From Saururus chinensis (Eukaryota > Streptophyta > Magnoliopsida > Piperales > Saururaceae), in contig CP141145.1 of NCBI GenBank assembly GCA_035235625.1, positions 1,984,001-2,048,000 of the forward strand: 64,000 nucleotides of DNA. The letters are read 5' to 3'. Under the pieces are notes generated by a model. That model ran no database searches and had not been told where the DNA came from. It was given only the letters and a program-made list of their open reading frames with translations. Every line of letters begins with the position of its first letter. The stretch's first letter is position 1. The position numbers and the translations under genes were made by a program. This document shows positions 45,377 through 57,835 of this stretch, piece after piece.

Positions 45377-46763
45377 TGTTGTTACGTCCAAACCAAGACT
45401 ATGAAGTAATCTAGTTCACATTTCTTTTTTACTTGTCAACTATAGTAAACAAGGTCGATCCACAAGGAAAGCCTTGTGTGACAAAGAAAACTATTACGAA
45501 GAGAATACAATAGAGAAAGAAGGTAAAATAGAGAATAAGAAACAATCAAAGAGAAAGTGCTAAGGCATCGGAAATCCAATTGTAATAAGTCTCTAATGTA
45601 TATTTGATTCAAATGATAACTCAATTAAGATCAAATGAAAATTCATCTCAATCGGAAAATCTATCTTTTAAAGAACTTTGAAATAGAACACTAGTAATTG
45701 ATTGTTTACTACGTGAAAGCATTAAGTATATAATCACAGGGAATTATAAGCATTCAGCGTGCCTTTTGTCAACACCGAATCAAATAATTGTATAGATAAT
45801 AAACTCGTTAAATATAAAACATCAAATTAAAATGATAAAGAACTTATTTGAATCAAAGTATCCATTAAACGTCAAGTACAAGCTTCATTCCTAGCCTTAG
45901 CTTGAGAGCTTAGAAAGCCATTACAATAAAACTAAAAACAAAATGAAAGAAGAAAATAAGGGAAGAGAGCTCCAAAGATGGGGAATCATTCATTTATCAC
46001 GTCAACCCCTCTATTTATACGAATAGAAGGGGCTGCTTCAAAGAGGAAAGTGAAATCATATATCTAGATTGCATCCTGATTGATTGCTTGATTGGTTGCT
46101 TCTTTGGCAATGATTAGATTCTAAATCAATCACATAAATCAATGATTAATTTAGCAAATAAGTATCTTTGAATATTCCTTTAGATATCCAATCAACCTCA
46201 TTATCTTTCCTTATGTGTATGAATCATAATCAATGAAAACATTCTTCATGTGCTGGCCTCGGGTTAGTTTACTAGCTGTCTGATTGCATGTCGGATTCGA
46301 TCCATATATCTTTGGAATTTAGAATTTCTTCCTGAAATAACACTTGTAGCCACGGAAGTCTTCTTTCCAATTCCACCAGAATCGTATCAATCCAAATTAT
46401 ACATAGAAAGATATGGTCGAAATACTAAGGCTGTATCAATCTATCCGAATAAGCTTCTTTCCGAATTTAGTTCTCTTGATGCAAATACCAAATCAAACGG
46501 GTCCACAAGGTTGTGTTCGACCATTCCATGAATGTTTAGACCATTAGGAGCCCATTCTTGACTTTTAAATAGCTTTGGGTAGTTGGGCTTCACTTCATAT
46601 TCTAGTTGGATCTTGTTGAAGCATGTTTAGACATATAAACTCAATTATGGTCCAACTAACTTATTCAAAACATAAATAGCTGAAATGCGCAATGAATTAA
46701 CACAAAATAGGAATGCAATTCGAAATTTGAAAACATTTAATTGAACATTTTTTTAGTGCATCA
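45377..46763 (-). mobile_element. 3' LTR (element direction) of the Athila-like element
   Basis: 1387 bases, TGTTGTTACG…GTGCATCA. Directly inside it the plus strand reads AATACCCCCAAACTAAC, the complement of a purine-rich polypurine tract (AGTTTGGGGGTATT), which fits the 3' side of a minus-strand element. Confidence 0.85.
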
Positions 46764-48466
46764 AATACCCCCAAACTAACTTTTTGCTAGTCTTCAAGGA
46801 AAACAAAAATTAAAATAATAGAAAACAAAACTAACTACTCCACTTCCGTAGGAAATCTCGATTGCATTTACCATATGCAACAAGCTTTTAAACCCCTATC
46901 TTACACTAGTAGATGAGTTGTGTCTCGTGAGGGTTTGCAATGAATATACCCACAAAATTAAAAATTTAAATGATAGAAGAAAATTAAAATTAAAACCATG
47001 TCAAATTTACAAATCAACTCCTCGTAAACATGTGACTTCATTTAGTAAAATCAATAATGCATAATACAACTTGTCTTCTGAAACAATAATTCATTCTAAC
47101 AACTTCATATTAGTGGCAAGTACTCATACATACATAATAGTTTTAGAAAAAATAGACATTGCCAAGTAATTATACAATCCCAATCTCATTAATCGAACAA
47201 CTCAATGTGTCTCATGTCCACTCAGCAATTTCAATTTTAACACTAAAAAATAGACATTGGCATCCATTCATCTTCAAGAAATCATAATAGAGAATCATGC
47301 AAAACCTTCATTGAAAAGTAAAACACCCTAGATCGCCTGACAACTCATTAAAGATATAATTGCATAATGTCCTACTAGAATTTTATGCTCATCTCACATG
47401 ACATGTGTAAGGCTTAGCTGTATTAAGTTTTTTACAAGATTCATGTAACAAGTGTTAGGCCAGTGACTCCCAATCCAGTTGGCTCAGGGCACTAGGTATT
47501 AAAACACTCCTTAAGCTTAATAACTTGAACCAAATAGCCTTCAAGGCTATGCATGTCATAAATTAGTCAACTCTACCTTTTGACTCGAACACCCTATGCT
47601 TAGTGAGGCACGCCGAGTCCCAGTCTACTCAATAGAGAGACTTTAGCTCTTTATAATTTTTCATTTTTTTTCACATTTTTTTCATTTTTTTTTCTTGAGA
47701 ACATTATACAATCAACTTCAATTATGTTGACAAAAAGTCGTCGACTGTTCTACAAACTAAGAATAGTAAAGCTCAAAACTGTATCATAATAACATGAATA
47801 CTACTAGATCATGCCAAAGTTTTATTCTCATAAGAAAATAATTACTTAGATTTAATGATATCCACTAAAATGTAAGACCATAATCAAGGGCTCGAATTCT
47901 CACTTAGGCAAATGTCTTGCTTTATTTTTTTTTTCAAAATATGAGCACAAGAAACCAATATTAAGTAATCAAAACTCAAAATCATTAAATATGTCAAGTC
48001 ACATGTCTAAAATAAACATCAATGTAATAAGCAAAAATATAAATATAATTAATTTTATTTATTTTTTTATTTTTTAAGTAAAACTAAAAACATAAAAGAA
48101 AAATATCTTTCTACACCCCCAAACCTAAACTAAACATTGTCCTCAATGTTTAAAAGAAAGTAAATACAATGCTTAATATAAGAAAAGAGGAAAGATGAGA
48201 TAATATATCGGTTGATGTGCTCATGTACATAGCTATCAAAAGAAAAATAGTCAATAAAGCACAAGCATAATCACATTATGGTAAATCAATAAAGAATCAT
48301 GCAAGCACACCCTAATAATTTTTAAAGCAATCAACAAATATGATAAACTAAAAACTAAAAAAAAAAAACTAACTATTAAACAAAAATAACTATCAAAACA
48401 TAAAGTGGGTTGCCTCCCAGGAGTGCTAAGTTTACTGTCTTCAGCCAGATACGCCTCCATCTAAAC

Positions 48467-48976
48467 TCATCCAGGGTCCTTCAAAGCAATTATCTTCTCT
48501 TTATCAATTCTAATCAAATCAGAGTGAGTTAAGCAAATATTTAGTGGATCATCAGAATAAATAAAAGGAAAAGCATCCTCCACTAAACTCTGAACCATGT
48601 CAACCTGAAAAGTTTCATCGAAGTCTGATGATTGTCTACTAGCATCAAATACATTTAACTCACATGTCAAGTTCCCAAAAGAAAGTCTCATCACTTCATT
48701 CAGACAATTTATTAGAGCATTAGATGTAGCAAGGAATGGACAACCTAAAATCACAGGGATTTGAGAAGATGCATTTGAAACCGGTTGTATGTCTAAAACA
48801 ATAAAGTCCACTGGAAAATAGAATTTGTCCACTTGAACAAGGACATCTTCCACTATTCCTCTTAGCCTTTTGATTGAGCGGTTAGCAAGTTGAAGTGTTA
48901 TGTTGGTGGGTTTCAAACCTAATTGCTTATAAACAAAATAAGGTAAGAGATTAACACTTGCCCCAAGATTAAGCAA
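48467..48976 (-). pseudogene. Athila-type retropepsin fossil
   Basis: Open frame of 169 residues with the L-G-A-S-V-N-L-L-P-Y active-site surround (family form D-x-G-A), followed by L-Q-L-A-N-R-S, the F-Y-F-P-V-D-F-I-V-L-D block and I-L-G-C-P-F-L-A-T, all standard for the aspartic protease of Athila/Tat Gypsy elements. It is part of the element 45377-57098. Confidence 0.85.
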
Positions 48977-50284
48977 AGATTTTTCAATTATATAATTCCC
49001 AATTATATAAGATATAGTTGTACAACCAGGATCTTTATATTTGGGTGGGGTGTTTTGTTACAAAATTGCACTTACTTGTTCTGTCAAAAATGCATTCTTT
49101 TGTATATTTAGCGTATGCTTAATTGTACAAAGGTCTTTAAAAAATTTAACATAAGATGGGATTTGTTTAATGACATCTAAGATAGGAATGTTAATTTTCA
49201 CTTGTTTGAAAATTTCAAGAATGTCACCATTTTGCACCCATTTAGAATAAGATTGTAATCTTTGAGGAAAAGGAGGAGGAATAGGTGAAACACAATCAGA
49301 GTTGTCAAGTTCATCACCATGTTTAGAATTCAAAGACTCCTTAAGTTCAACAACCTTCATTGGAATGTCTTTGTTAATGACTTTTCCATTTCTCAAAGTG
49401 GTGATGGACTTAGCATGTTCTTCTCGTGAACTTGAAGAAATTAATTTTTAAATTACAAATTGACCTTTAGGATTTGGTTGAGGTTGAGAAGGAAACTTCC
49501 ATTTTTCTTAAGTGCTCAAAGCTATAGTCAATTGAGTAAATGAAGTCTTCAAGTCATTGATGGCTTGCATTGTTTGTTTGTTTGTTTATTGTTCCTTGAC
49601 TTTGCATGAATTCTTGCAATGTGTCTTTAAGTGTCTTCTAATGTGGTGGAACATAATTTAAAGAAGAAGGGGGCACCTATACATTAGACTCATTTTTCCA
49701 ACTAAAGTTGGGATGATTTCTCCAATTAGGAGTATAAGTTTAAGAATAAGGAGAAGAGAAAGGCCTTTTGTAAATATTCATAGCACTTTCTTGAGTATGT
49801 AACACTTCTTGAAAAGCAGGGATTGTTGGACAATCCTGTATTTAGTGTCCATCACTTTCACATATACTACAAATATCTTGTGCTTTCTGATAAGCTTTAG
49901 ACATGTTTTCCCTATTAATTTCCATAGCATCAACTTTTTTAGTTAAACTTGTAATTTTTGTTTTTACATCATCCTCTTCTTTAAGAAGGTGCATGCCCCC
50001 CTTAGTTGTCCCATTAGATTTGGTCTTATTACTACTTTCATATTTATTAGAATCTTCCCATGATTAGCATTTTTAGCTAACACATTAAAATAGTCTTATG
50101 CTTCCTCAAGTTATTTACTCAAAAACTCTCCATTACACATTATTTCTACAAATTGCCTCATTTGAGAAGTTAAGTCATTATAAAATAAACTAATTGTAAG
50201 CCATGTTTCATATCCATAATGTGGGCACAACAACAAAAGTTCTTTAAATCTTTCCCAACATTGAAAGAAAGTCTTATTTTCTTT

Positions 50285-50824
50285 TTATGAAAAATTCATG
50301 ATGATCTTTCTAAGTGTATTAGTTCTATGGGCAGGGAAAAACTTTTTCAAAAATTCTCTTTGCATTTCTTGCCATGTTATAATGGATCTTGGCTTCAAAG
50401 AATTCAACCAATTTTTTTCTTTTTCCTTTAAGGAAAATAGAAAGAGTTTTAATCTAATAACATCATTTGAAATATTTTGGTTTGGCAAAGTTGCACAAAC
50501 CTCTTCAAACTCTTTTAAATGTAAATATGAGCTTTCCAAATCTAAGCAATGAAATTTGGGTAGTAATTAAATTACACCCGGCTTGAGTTGAAAAGCACCC
50601 ACATTAGTTGGAAAAATTATGTAAGAAGGAGAACTTGATCTACTTGGTTGCAAATAATCACGCAAGGATTTAACTTGAACATTTTGTGCATTATTATCCT
50701 CATTATCACTTCTTAGATCCTCATTAGTTCTTAGATCATCCATTGTATCAAAATAAAGTGAATTTTTAAAAGATTTCTTCACTCTTCTTAATCGTGCAGA
50801 ATTATAATGCACCCATGTAAACAT
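50285..50824 (-). pseudogene. Athila-type gag fossil
   Basis: Minus-strand remains of the Retrotrans_gag core: H-L-K-E-F-E-E-V-C, a L-F-L-F-S-L-K segment, and W-x-E-M-Q-R-E-F-L-K-K-F-F-P. An N-terminal portion lies to the right, up to 50824. Part of the element 45377-57098. Confidence 0.8.
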
Positions 50825-51714
50825 TCAACAACAAATTTTTTTTTTTTTTGGTAACAAACGAAAGTAAAAGTGTAAAAATTAAATGAAAAAATATAAAAAG
50901 TTAGAGAGTTAGAAGTTAATAGACAAAATTTAAATTTCAAAATAAGGTCAAATGCACTATCAAGGTACACGTTTGATCACAAAAAATTTTCGGTGGTAAC
51001 GTGGGTAGTGCCTCCGGTGTAAAAAAGAAAAAGAAAAATTTTAGAATTTAAATACTAAAAGTAAATGACATAAAGTAAATGACTGAATTTAAAGAGATAG
51101 TGTAATGCCCGGGGTTTTTCATACGTTTTCCTCAAAATTCACGAAAAATTTTTGCTTTTGAATCGGAGTAAAAATGCCGAAATCAAAACCCGTATAAACA
51201 GTTTATAATTTAAAACATCATACGGTCAAACATCGTACTGCCAAATCAAAATCCTTAGGCGCTACTCGAAAACACACGTACGACTAAATTGCTATGATCA
51301 TAGACTTTTAAATACAAAACACTCCCAGGCATCCCTTAGTGCAAGTCCCATAACAGTCCGCCAACTAATCCAAATGAAAGTCCAGAATATAAACATCTTA
51401 ATGTTCGTCTCACCCAATACATTAGATTGTGGCACAAATAAACTCGCAGTGAGTCAAGCATATACCTGAGTCAACGGGAATCAATCCACCGCTAAAATGA
51501 GCATCCATCTCCAGGAGCTCTCCAACACACACCTGCAAAAGCCTCCCGAACAACGGGGCTAAAAATGGTAGGGTGAGTATTTTCATACTCAGTAGGAAAA
51601 TACCCAGTAGGGGAAATCCCAAACGGTGAACTCAATAAGTTCATAAATACATGCGTTCATGCAACTCAAACATGAAGAAGATAGGCATATCAATATTATG
51701 CTCATGCACATACG

Positions 51715-51835
51715 AACATACCAAATGCACAATCGTGCCAAAGTCATACCAAATGCACCATCGTGCCAAAATCATACCAAAGGCACCATCGTGCCAAAAC
51801 ATACTAAAAGCACCATCGTGCCAAAATCCTACCAT
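51715..51835. repeat. ~28-bp tandem repeat (CCATCGTGCCAAAA core)
   Basis: Four to five units with CACCATCGTGCCAAAATCAT recurring at steps of about 28 bases. Inside the nested LTR. Confidence 0.85.
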
Positions 51836-51839
51836 CGCA

Positions 51840-52140
51840 CGCATACTCATACAACATACGCATACTTGTACGACCTTACTCGTACAATTATATGCTCACT
51901 CATACAGCCTACACATACCTGTACGACCTTACTCGTACAGCTTACACTTACTCGTGCGACCTTACTCGCACATCTTACTCAGAAACTTACACTTACAGTC
52001 TTGCTCGGATTCATACGCTTACAGTCTTACTCTTACAATCGTACTCATACTCTTACAGTCGTGCTCATACTCATACTCATACAGTCGTACTCATACACAT
52101 ACGCTTACAGTCGTACTCAAACTCATAATCGTACACATAT
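51840..52140. repeat. Irregular TACTC/TACAG-rich repeat
   Basis: Phrases such as ACTCGTACAG, ACTCATAC and ACAGTCGTACTC recur throughout 300 bases. The related block in the sister LTR is at 13430-13690 (TAAG/GAGTAAG phrases on the other strand). Gives spurious Thr/Ser/Tyr/Leu-rich frames. Confidence 0.8.
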
Positions 52141-53394
52141 CAACGACCACTAAAGCTCATTACAACTAATAAGCTCCAGCGTCGCAATGGAAAAGAATGC
52201 CACTAGGGCAACACCTTAACCTCCGGGGAGTGACTAGACGCCATGGACTTTTCCAAAGGTAAGGCACACCAGTGCTCATGGGGCACAGGATCAAACAGGT
52301 AAGAGTAGGTCCATGATACTACTTACCTGAGCGCGCAAACATACACCCACACATAAGGGGTCATACAATTGCCCACACATAAGGGGTCTTATAGTGCCAT
52401 AGAATCGCCCACCATAATGGGTCTTATAGTGCCATTGCCACTCTTGGGCAGAAAACATACAGTGCCACTTGGGCAGTAACATACAGTGCCACTCTTGGGC
52501 GGAATCATACAACGCTCTCAACAGAGCATCAAACATCTGGGCTTACACAGCACACAGACCAAATCGGAAACAAACATCGCTCTCAACAGAGCAAAAGACG
52601 TCTGGTGCTCTACACAGCACACAGACAACATCCCGCAGGATAAACACCATAGCAAGACATGATAATTGCCTAGCCGACTCATTATCGGCTAGCTCAAACA
52701 CGGAACTTAATCTGTCGAACCCACAGTCTCAAACTCACAACGTTACAATTAGTTGTGCTTATGATTCAGGTTTGAATTAAGTACATTATGCAGTACAATT
52801 ATGCCACACAACTCACAGTGCTCGACTGATCAAACCGAAGCTGAGCCCGATCCGAAACCCTAGTTCGTCAGGGTAACAGACTTCCTTAACTCGTCCATAT
52901 CAGGATCAAAACACATCGTACACCAAAATCTTACAGTCTTACATCCTTCGCCATCCCTCTTATGGCCAAATCATCTTACACTAACATCAACAAACTGTGC
53001 TCCTTAGAGCCAACCCCAGTTATCACCCTCTTACTTATACCTCACTTATTGAGCTTACTTTTCAATTCATAATTTATACGTTATGCTTGTACAATTATGC
53101 ACACTCTTACTGTCTGACAATCCCCCAACATATGCCCTGATCCAAACCAAACAAACCGCTCCAAATCCTTGCCCGTCATACTCATATCCTCTGTCCTCCG
53201 TCATACGCTTACACATCCCACATCCAATCCAGATGAAGCCTCTGTCACCTCTTACTGTCCATCGCCCATACTTTTGCCCGCATACACTTACACATATCCA
53301 TAGCATAGGCCAATAGCCATCATACATACGTATGTGTATCACACATACGTATAACATACATGTACTTTCATACATAGCTTACTATCATACTCGC

Positions 53395-53740
53395 TAGCCA
53401 TCACTAGCGCACATACGTTTAACATACACGCTAGCCATCACTAGCACATACATACACATACTTCAACATACACGCTAGCCATCACTAGCACATGCATAAT
53501 CCAAACATACTTCAAACATGCACGCTAGCCATCACTAGCACATGCATACACATACTTCAACATACACGCTAGCCATCACTAGCACATGCATAATCCAAAC
53601 ATACTTCAAACATGCACGCTAGCCATCACTAGCACATGCATACACATACTTCAACATACACGCTAGCCATCACTAGCGCACACTCAATCAACGTACGAAA
53701 CTTACCAACAAACACGCTAGCCATCACTAGTACATACATA
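53395..53740. repeat. Tandem array CGCTAGCCATCACTAGC
   Basis: At least eight units of about 38-42 bases, each holding CACGCTAGCCATCACTAGC followed by ACATGCATA(C/A). Each core has an inverted GCTAG…CTAGC arrangement. The sister LTR has only a single equivalent (near 12203), so the array expanded in this copy. Confidence 0.9.
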
Positions 53741-55701
53741 CATCCAACGTACTTACAGCCAACATGCATGTCATATGCATTTCAACATACCATACAATCA
53801 TGCTTACACACACATCATGCAATCAGATCGTTACTTAACATCCAAAGCATGGAATCATACAATCCTAGCATGCTACTACTCATTCAAAGCATGCTATCAT
53901 GAATTTACGAGTTCAAAGCTCCCCTACCTCGTAATCATGACGTTTGATGGCAAGCACACGACGGTGGCGGCATCGACGACGGAGCTGGCGGTCAAAAGCA
54001 TTGTCTAGCTAAGAGAGCTGCTGTCCCGAGGATTTAGGAAGCGCCGGAACTACTCATGGCCAAATGGAGTGTCAGATGTCAAAGCGGCAAAGTCCGCAAT
54101 CCACGGCAGCACACTAGGGGCGGCTGGGAGAAATGTCGTGCCAACATAAGTGGCAGTGCGACCAGAAATCGAGGGTGTACTCACTGAAGATCGGCCGGTG
54201 GCTAAGACGTGCTCAGCTGGCCACAAGATGTCAAAATCGGCCGTGAACAGCACCCAACGGCGACGATTTCAGTCAACAAAGGCCCACATAAGGGCGGAGG
54301 GCATGGGGCGACACTCGAAAACAAAGGAGAGGTGGTGGAGGCTCTAGTGGTCAACTCCACTCGGTGGCAAAGCCAACCGATGGTCAGGCGGTGCGAATGC
54401 GGCACCTAAACCCAAAAGCACACGCGTGGCCACATGCACACGCGACCCAAAGGGGCGGGGGAGAGGGCTGAAAGGAAGTAACCCAAGGCCCACAAAAGGC
54501 CAACAGGGCTAAGGCCCTAGCTGTGGCCAATCAAAGCGGCGACATCGCTGATCGCCACCCATAACCAATACCCATGGTGCGGCGGCAGTGCATCTCGCAC
54601 GGTATAGGGCAAAGGCAAGCGGCCCACTCCGAGCGGAGGTGTAATTGGGCAAGTGGGGCTGACCCTCACTGTCGCCGAGCCGGGGTAGAGCCCACGATGG
54701 CCAAATGGCCCACGGCTCGCCGATGCCAACGACCCGAGATGCACCCAAAGCGTCTAATCGGGAGGAGCAAAATAATAGAGGCAGGGCGGGGTCGGAAACG
54801 GAAAACCCCTACCGACACAGGGTCGAGGTAGGCTGGACGAGTCCAACCGGAGTCCGTCCGGTGGCCAGACGACGACCGGAAATCCCGGCGTCTCAAAAAA
54901 TCTCACGGATAGTGAGATGAAGAATGTAAATAAAAACCCGACCAAAAGACCGGCAGCTCATAGCAGAGCACAAAAAGCACGGCGGTGGCTCTAGCCAGCA
55001 CCTATGGGTTCCTAGCGGCCAACTAAACATAAGTCTAGTTGAGAGCGGCCGCAAACGACATCAAAATCGTACACCCACAGCTCAAAAACGGGATTAAAGG
55101 AGAGAAAAAAAACCCGAAAAAGGTTCGGTACCTTGTGGAGGAGCGAAGAGGCCGTGGCGGCGGTCATAGCCGGTGTCTACGGACTCGTGGCAGTGAGGCA
55201 AAGCGGATCAGGACAAGAACCGCCAGAATCCGACGACGGAGGAGGGAGAATGGAGCGACCAGAATCGAGCTCGGGTTTCTCCAAAACGCACTGGACGTGA
55301 AAACTTTCTTCTGTAAGTTTCTGGAACGAAACTTACTGTGATTGGCTTTTAAGCCGATTTTTACTATTCATTCTTTTCAATTTTTCTATCCACGTCCCTA
55401 ATGCGCGTTAACTCGCTGGTTACGCGTTATACCTCCAAAATTCGCACCGTAAGCGCGCAGCGAGGCCTGCGACTAAGCCCCACACCCGACTCTATGGGTA
55501 TAAATACGGGGGGAAAATATACAAATACGAATACGCCGAAGCGTCGCATTTTCCCGCTGAAAATGACCAGAAAAATAGCAGGAAAATCACAGAAAATCGT
55601 AGAAAATTCAGGGACATTACAGATAGTGTGCAAAAATAAAAGTTAGAGAATTAGTAAAGTTAGAATGACTTTTTTCGTAACGGATTCTTGTCACACGTTG
55701 T

Positions 55702-55722
55702 AATCCCCGGCAACGGCGCCAA
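55702..55722 (-). other. Primer-binding site, tRNA-Asp type
   Basis: Plus strand TCCCCGGCAACGGCGCCA equals the 3' end of plant aspartate tRNA (with CCA-adjacent bases), so the minus strand pairs with it. It lies two bases from the LTR beginning at 55725 and fixes the direction of the Athila-like element. Confidence 0.9.
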
Positions 55723-55724
55723 TT

Positions 55725-57098
55725 TGTTGTTACGTCCAAACTAAGACTATAAAGTAGTCTAGTTCATATTTCTTTTTTACTTGTCAACTATAGTAAACAA
55801 GGTCGATCCACAGGGAAAGCCTTGTGTGACAAAGAAAACTATTACGAAGAGAATAAAATAGAGAAAGAAGGTAAAATAGAGAATAAGAAACAATCAAAGA
55901 GAAAGTGCTAAGGTGTCGGAAATCCACTTATAATAAGTCTCTAATGTATATTTGATTCAAATGAGTACTCAATTAAGATCAAATAAAAATTCATCTCAAT
56001 CGGAAAATTTATCTTTTAAATAACTTTGAAATAGAACACTAGTAATTGATTGTTTACTACGTGAAAGCATTAAGTATATAATCACATGGAATTATAAGCA
56101 TTTGGCGTGCCTTTCGTCAATGCCGAATCAAATAATTATATAGATAATAAACTCCTTAAATATAAAACATCAAATTAAAATGATAAAGAACTTACTTGAA
56201 TCAAAGTATCCATTAAACGTCAAGTACAAACTTCATTCCTAGCCTTAGCTTGAGAGCTTAGAAAGTCATTACAATAAAACTAAAAACAAAATGAGAGAAG
56301 AAAATAGGGGAAGAGAGCTCCAAAGAGGGGGAATCATTCATCTATCACGTCCACCCCACTATTTATAGGAATAGAAGGGGTTGCTTTAAAGAGAAAAGTG
56401 AAATCATATATCTAGATTGCATCCTGATTGATTGCCTGATTAGTTGCTTCTTTGGCAATGATTAGATTCTAAATCAATAATTTATTTAGCAAATAAGTAT
56501 CTTTGAATATTCCTTTAGATATCCAATCAGCCTTATTATCTTTCCTTATGTGTATCAATCATAATAAATGAAAATATTCTTCATGTGCTGGCCTCGGGTT
56601 AGTTTACTAGCTGTCTGATTTCATGCCAGATTCGGTCCATATATCTTTAGAATTTAGAATTGCTTCCTGAAATAACACTTGTGGCCACGGCAATCTTCTT
56701 TCCAATGTTACCAGAATAATATCAATCCAAATTATACATAGAAAGATATGGTTGAAATACTAAGGCTGTATCAATCTGTCCGAATCAGCTTCTTTCCTAA
56801 TTTAGTTCTCTTGATGCAAATATCAAATCAAACAGGTCCACAAGTTTATGTTCGGCCATTCCATGAATGTTTAGACCATTAATAACCCATTCTTGACTTT
56901 TAAATAGCTTTGGGTAGTTGGGCTTCACTTCATATTCCAGTTGGATCCTGTTGAAGCCTGTTTAAACATGTAAACTCAATTATGGTTCAACTAACTTATT
57001 CAAAACATAAATAGCTAAAATCATTAATGAATTAACACAAAATAGGAATGCAATTCGAAATTTGAAAATATTTAATTGAATGTTATTTTAGTGCATCA
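55725..57098 (-). mobile_element. 5' LTR (element direction) of the Athila-like element
   Basis: 1374 bases with the same ends as the partner at 45377-46763. Followed by the right target duplication CTACG at 57099-57103 and the resumed older LTR. Confidence 0.87.
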
Positions 57099-57103
57099 CT
57101 ACG

Positions 57104-57390
57104 TACGTATCAAATAACATCTATGATGTTACTCCGATATGATAGGATCAGTATGTAGTTCTGCCTATTGGCTACTACACACATCAAACCATACGAAAAC
57201 ACATACTTATATCTGAATATTTAATTGGAGATATACGAAAACCGATAAATCACCTTAACACACATCTCGCTCTATCATAGAGACGAGCACCACATGACAC
57301 CACATAACACACCTCGCTCTACCCTAGAGCGGATCCATCGCATACAATGACAAATCCCTGCATAGATACAATATGACCAAGTACAACAGG
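57104..57390 (-). mobile_element. Fourth copy of the 2-kb-type LTR, second part
   Basis: Continuation of 45132-45376 beyond the nested Athila-like element; matches 795-1100 of the first LTR (ACATCTATGATGTTA, GTAGTTCTGCCTA, CTCGCTCTA blocks). Truncated at about 57390. Confidence 0.75.
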
Positions 57391-57596
57391 GGGTTAGTCA
57401 ATCAAAATTTTAAATACTGGATTTAAAATATGAGATTTTAGAATATAATCCAAATTCTAAGATTTGAATTGCCAAATTTTAAAATATTTGGATACCCAAA
57501 TCTTGTATTACTAGAATCCCGGGATTTGCATTGTTGAATTCAAAATAATTAACTCCTAAAATTTTTTTATCTACAATTTTAAAATTTGACTAATCC
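57391..57596. mobile_element. AT-rich MITE-like element, ~206 bp
   Basis: Left end GGGTTAGTCAATCAAAATTTTAAAT is mirrored by ATTTTAAAATTTGACTAATCC at the right end. The inside is AT-rich with repeated AAATTTTAAAATA-type phrases. A looser relative lies at 58840-59000. Superfamily undetermined, since the target duplication is unclear. Confidence 0.55.
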
Positions 57597-57835
57597 ATAA
57601 TTTGAAAAAATGTGAGAGGTGGTCATGAGCGGAGTAGGCAATAGGGTATGCAGAGGAAAAAAATCAAAACAGAGAATGGAAAACAGCGGTAGTTGGAGCG
57701 TGAGATGAGACATTACCTGGCCAAGCTCCAGTCGCTGCATGAAAATGACAACCTCCTCCAAGCCATGGAAGGCAACATCGATTATGGAAGGCCGTATCGA
57801 CCGATACGGGTGCATATCGGCCGATACGTACCTGT

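Larger units (their letters stand above)
51101..55621 (-). mobile_element. Nested solo LTR, 4.5 kb, GATAG target duplication
   Basis: Plus strand runs from TGTAATGCCCGGGG to CAGGGACATTACA, with perfect GATAG repeats at 51096-51100 and 55622-55626. It is the same family as 10154-14316, inverted. No retroviral coding between the ends. Contains two tandem arrays (51715-51835 and 53395-53740) and a GC-rich half (53950-55340) whose open frames are not supported as genes. It sits in the leader of the Athila-like element, so it is younger than that element, or at least arrived later. Confidence 0.87.
45377..57098 (-). mobile_element. Athila-like Ty3/Gypsy element with both LTRs (gag and protease only)
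   Basis: Two LTRs, 45377-46763 and 55725-57098, both start TGTTGTTACGTCC and end TTAGTGCATCA. They differ at roughly 5 % of sites in the first 275 bases by eye, a moderately young insertion. The minus-strand primer-binding site (55702-55722, complement of CCCCGGCAACGGCGCCA) fits tRNA-Asp, as in Athila. gag remains lie at about 50285-50824 and a retropepsin at 48467-48976. Reverse transcriptase, RNase H and integrase are absent, so it is a non-autonomous or internally deleted derivative. A 4.5-kb solo LTR is nested in its leader. Confidence 0.88.

Noticed and set aside
51651-52169. Two overlapping frames of 172 and 164 codons with repeated His/Thr/Tyr
   Set aside because: They translate the tandem arrays in the nested LTR; three frames are open at once, as expected for short repeats.
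53395-53740. CRISPR-like repeat and spacer pattern
   Set aside because: Spacers are themselves repeated in two alternating types and lie inside an LTR; no cas genes and a plant genome.
54050-55341. Cluster of short GC-rich open frames on both strands
   Set aside because: GC-rich half of the nested solo LTR; no domain, no consistent strand, and not conserved as frames in the sister copy.
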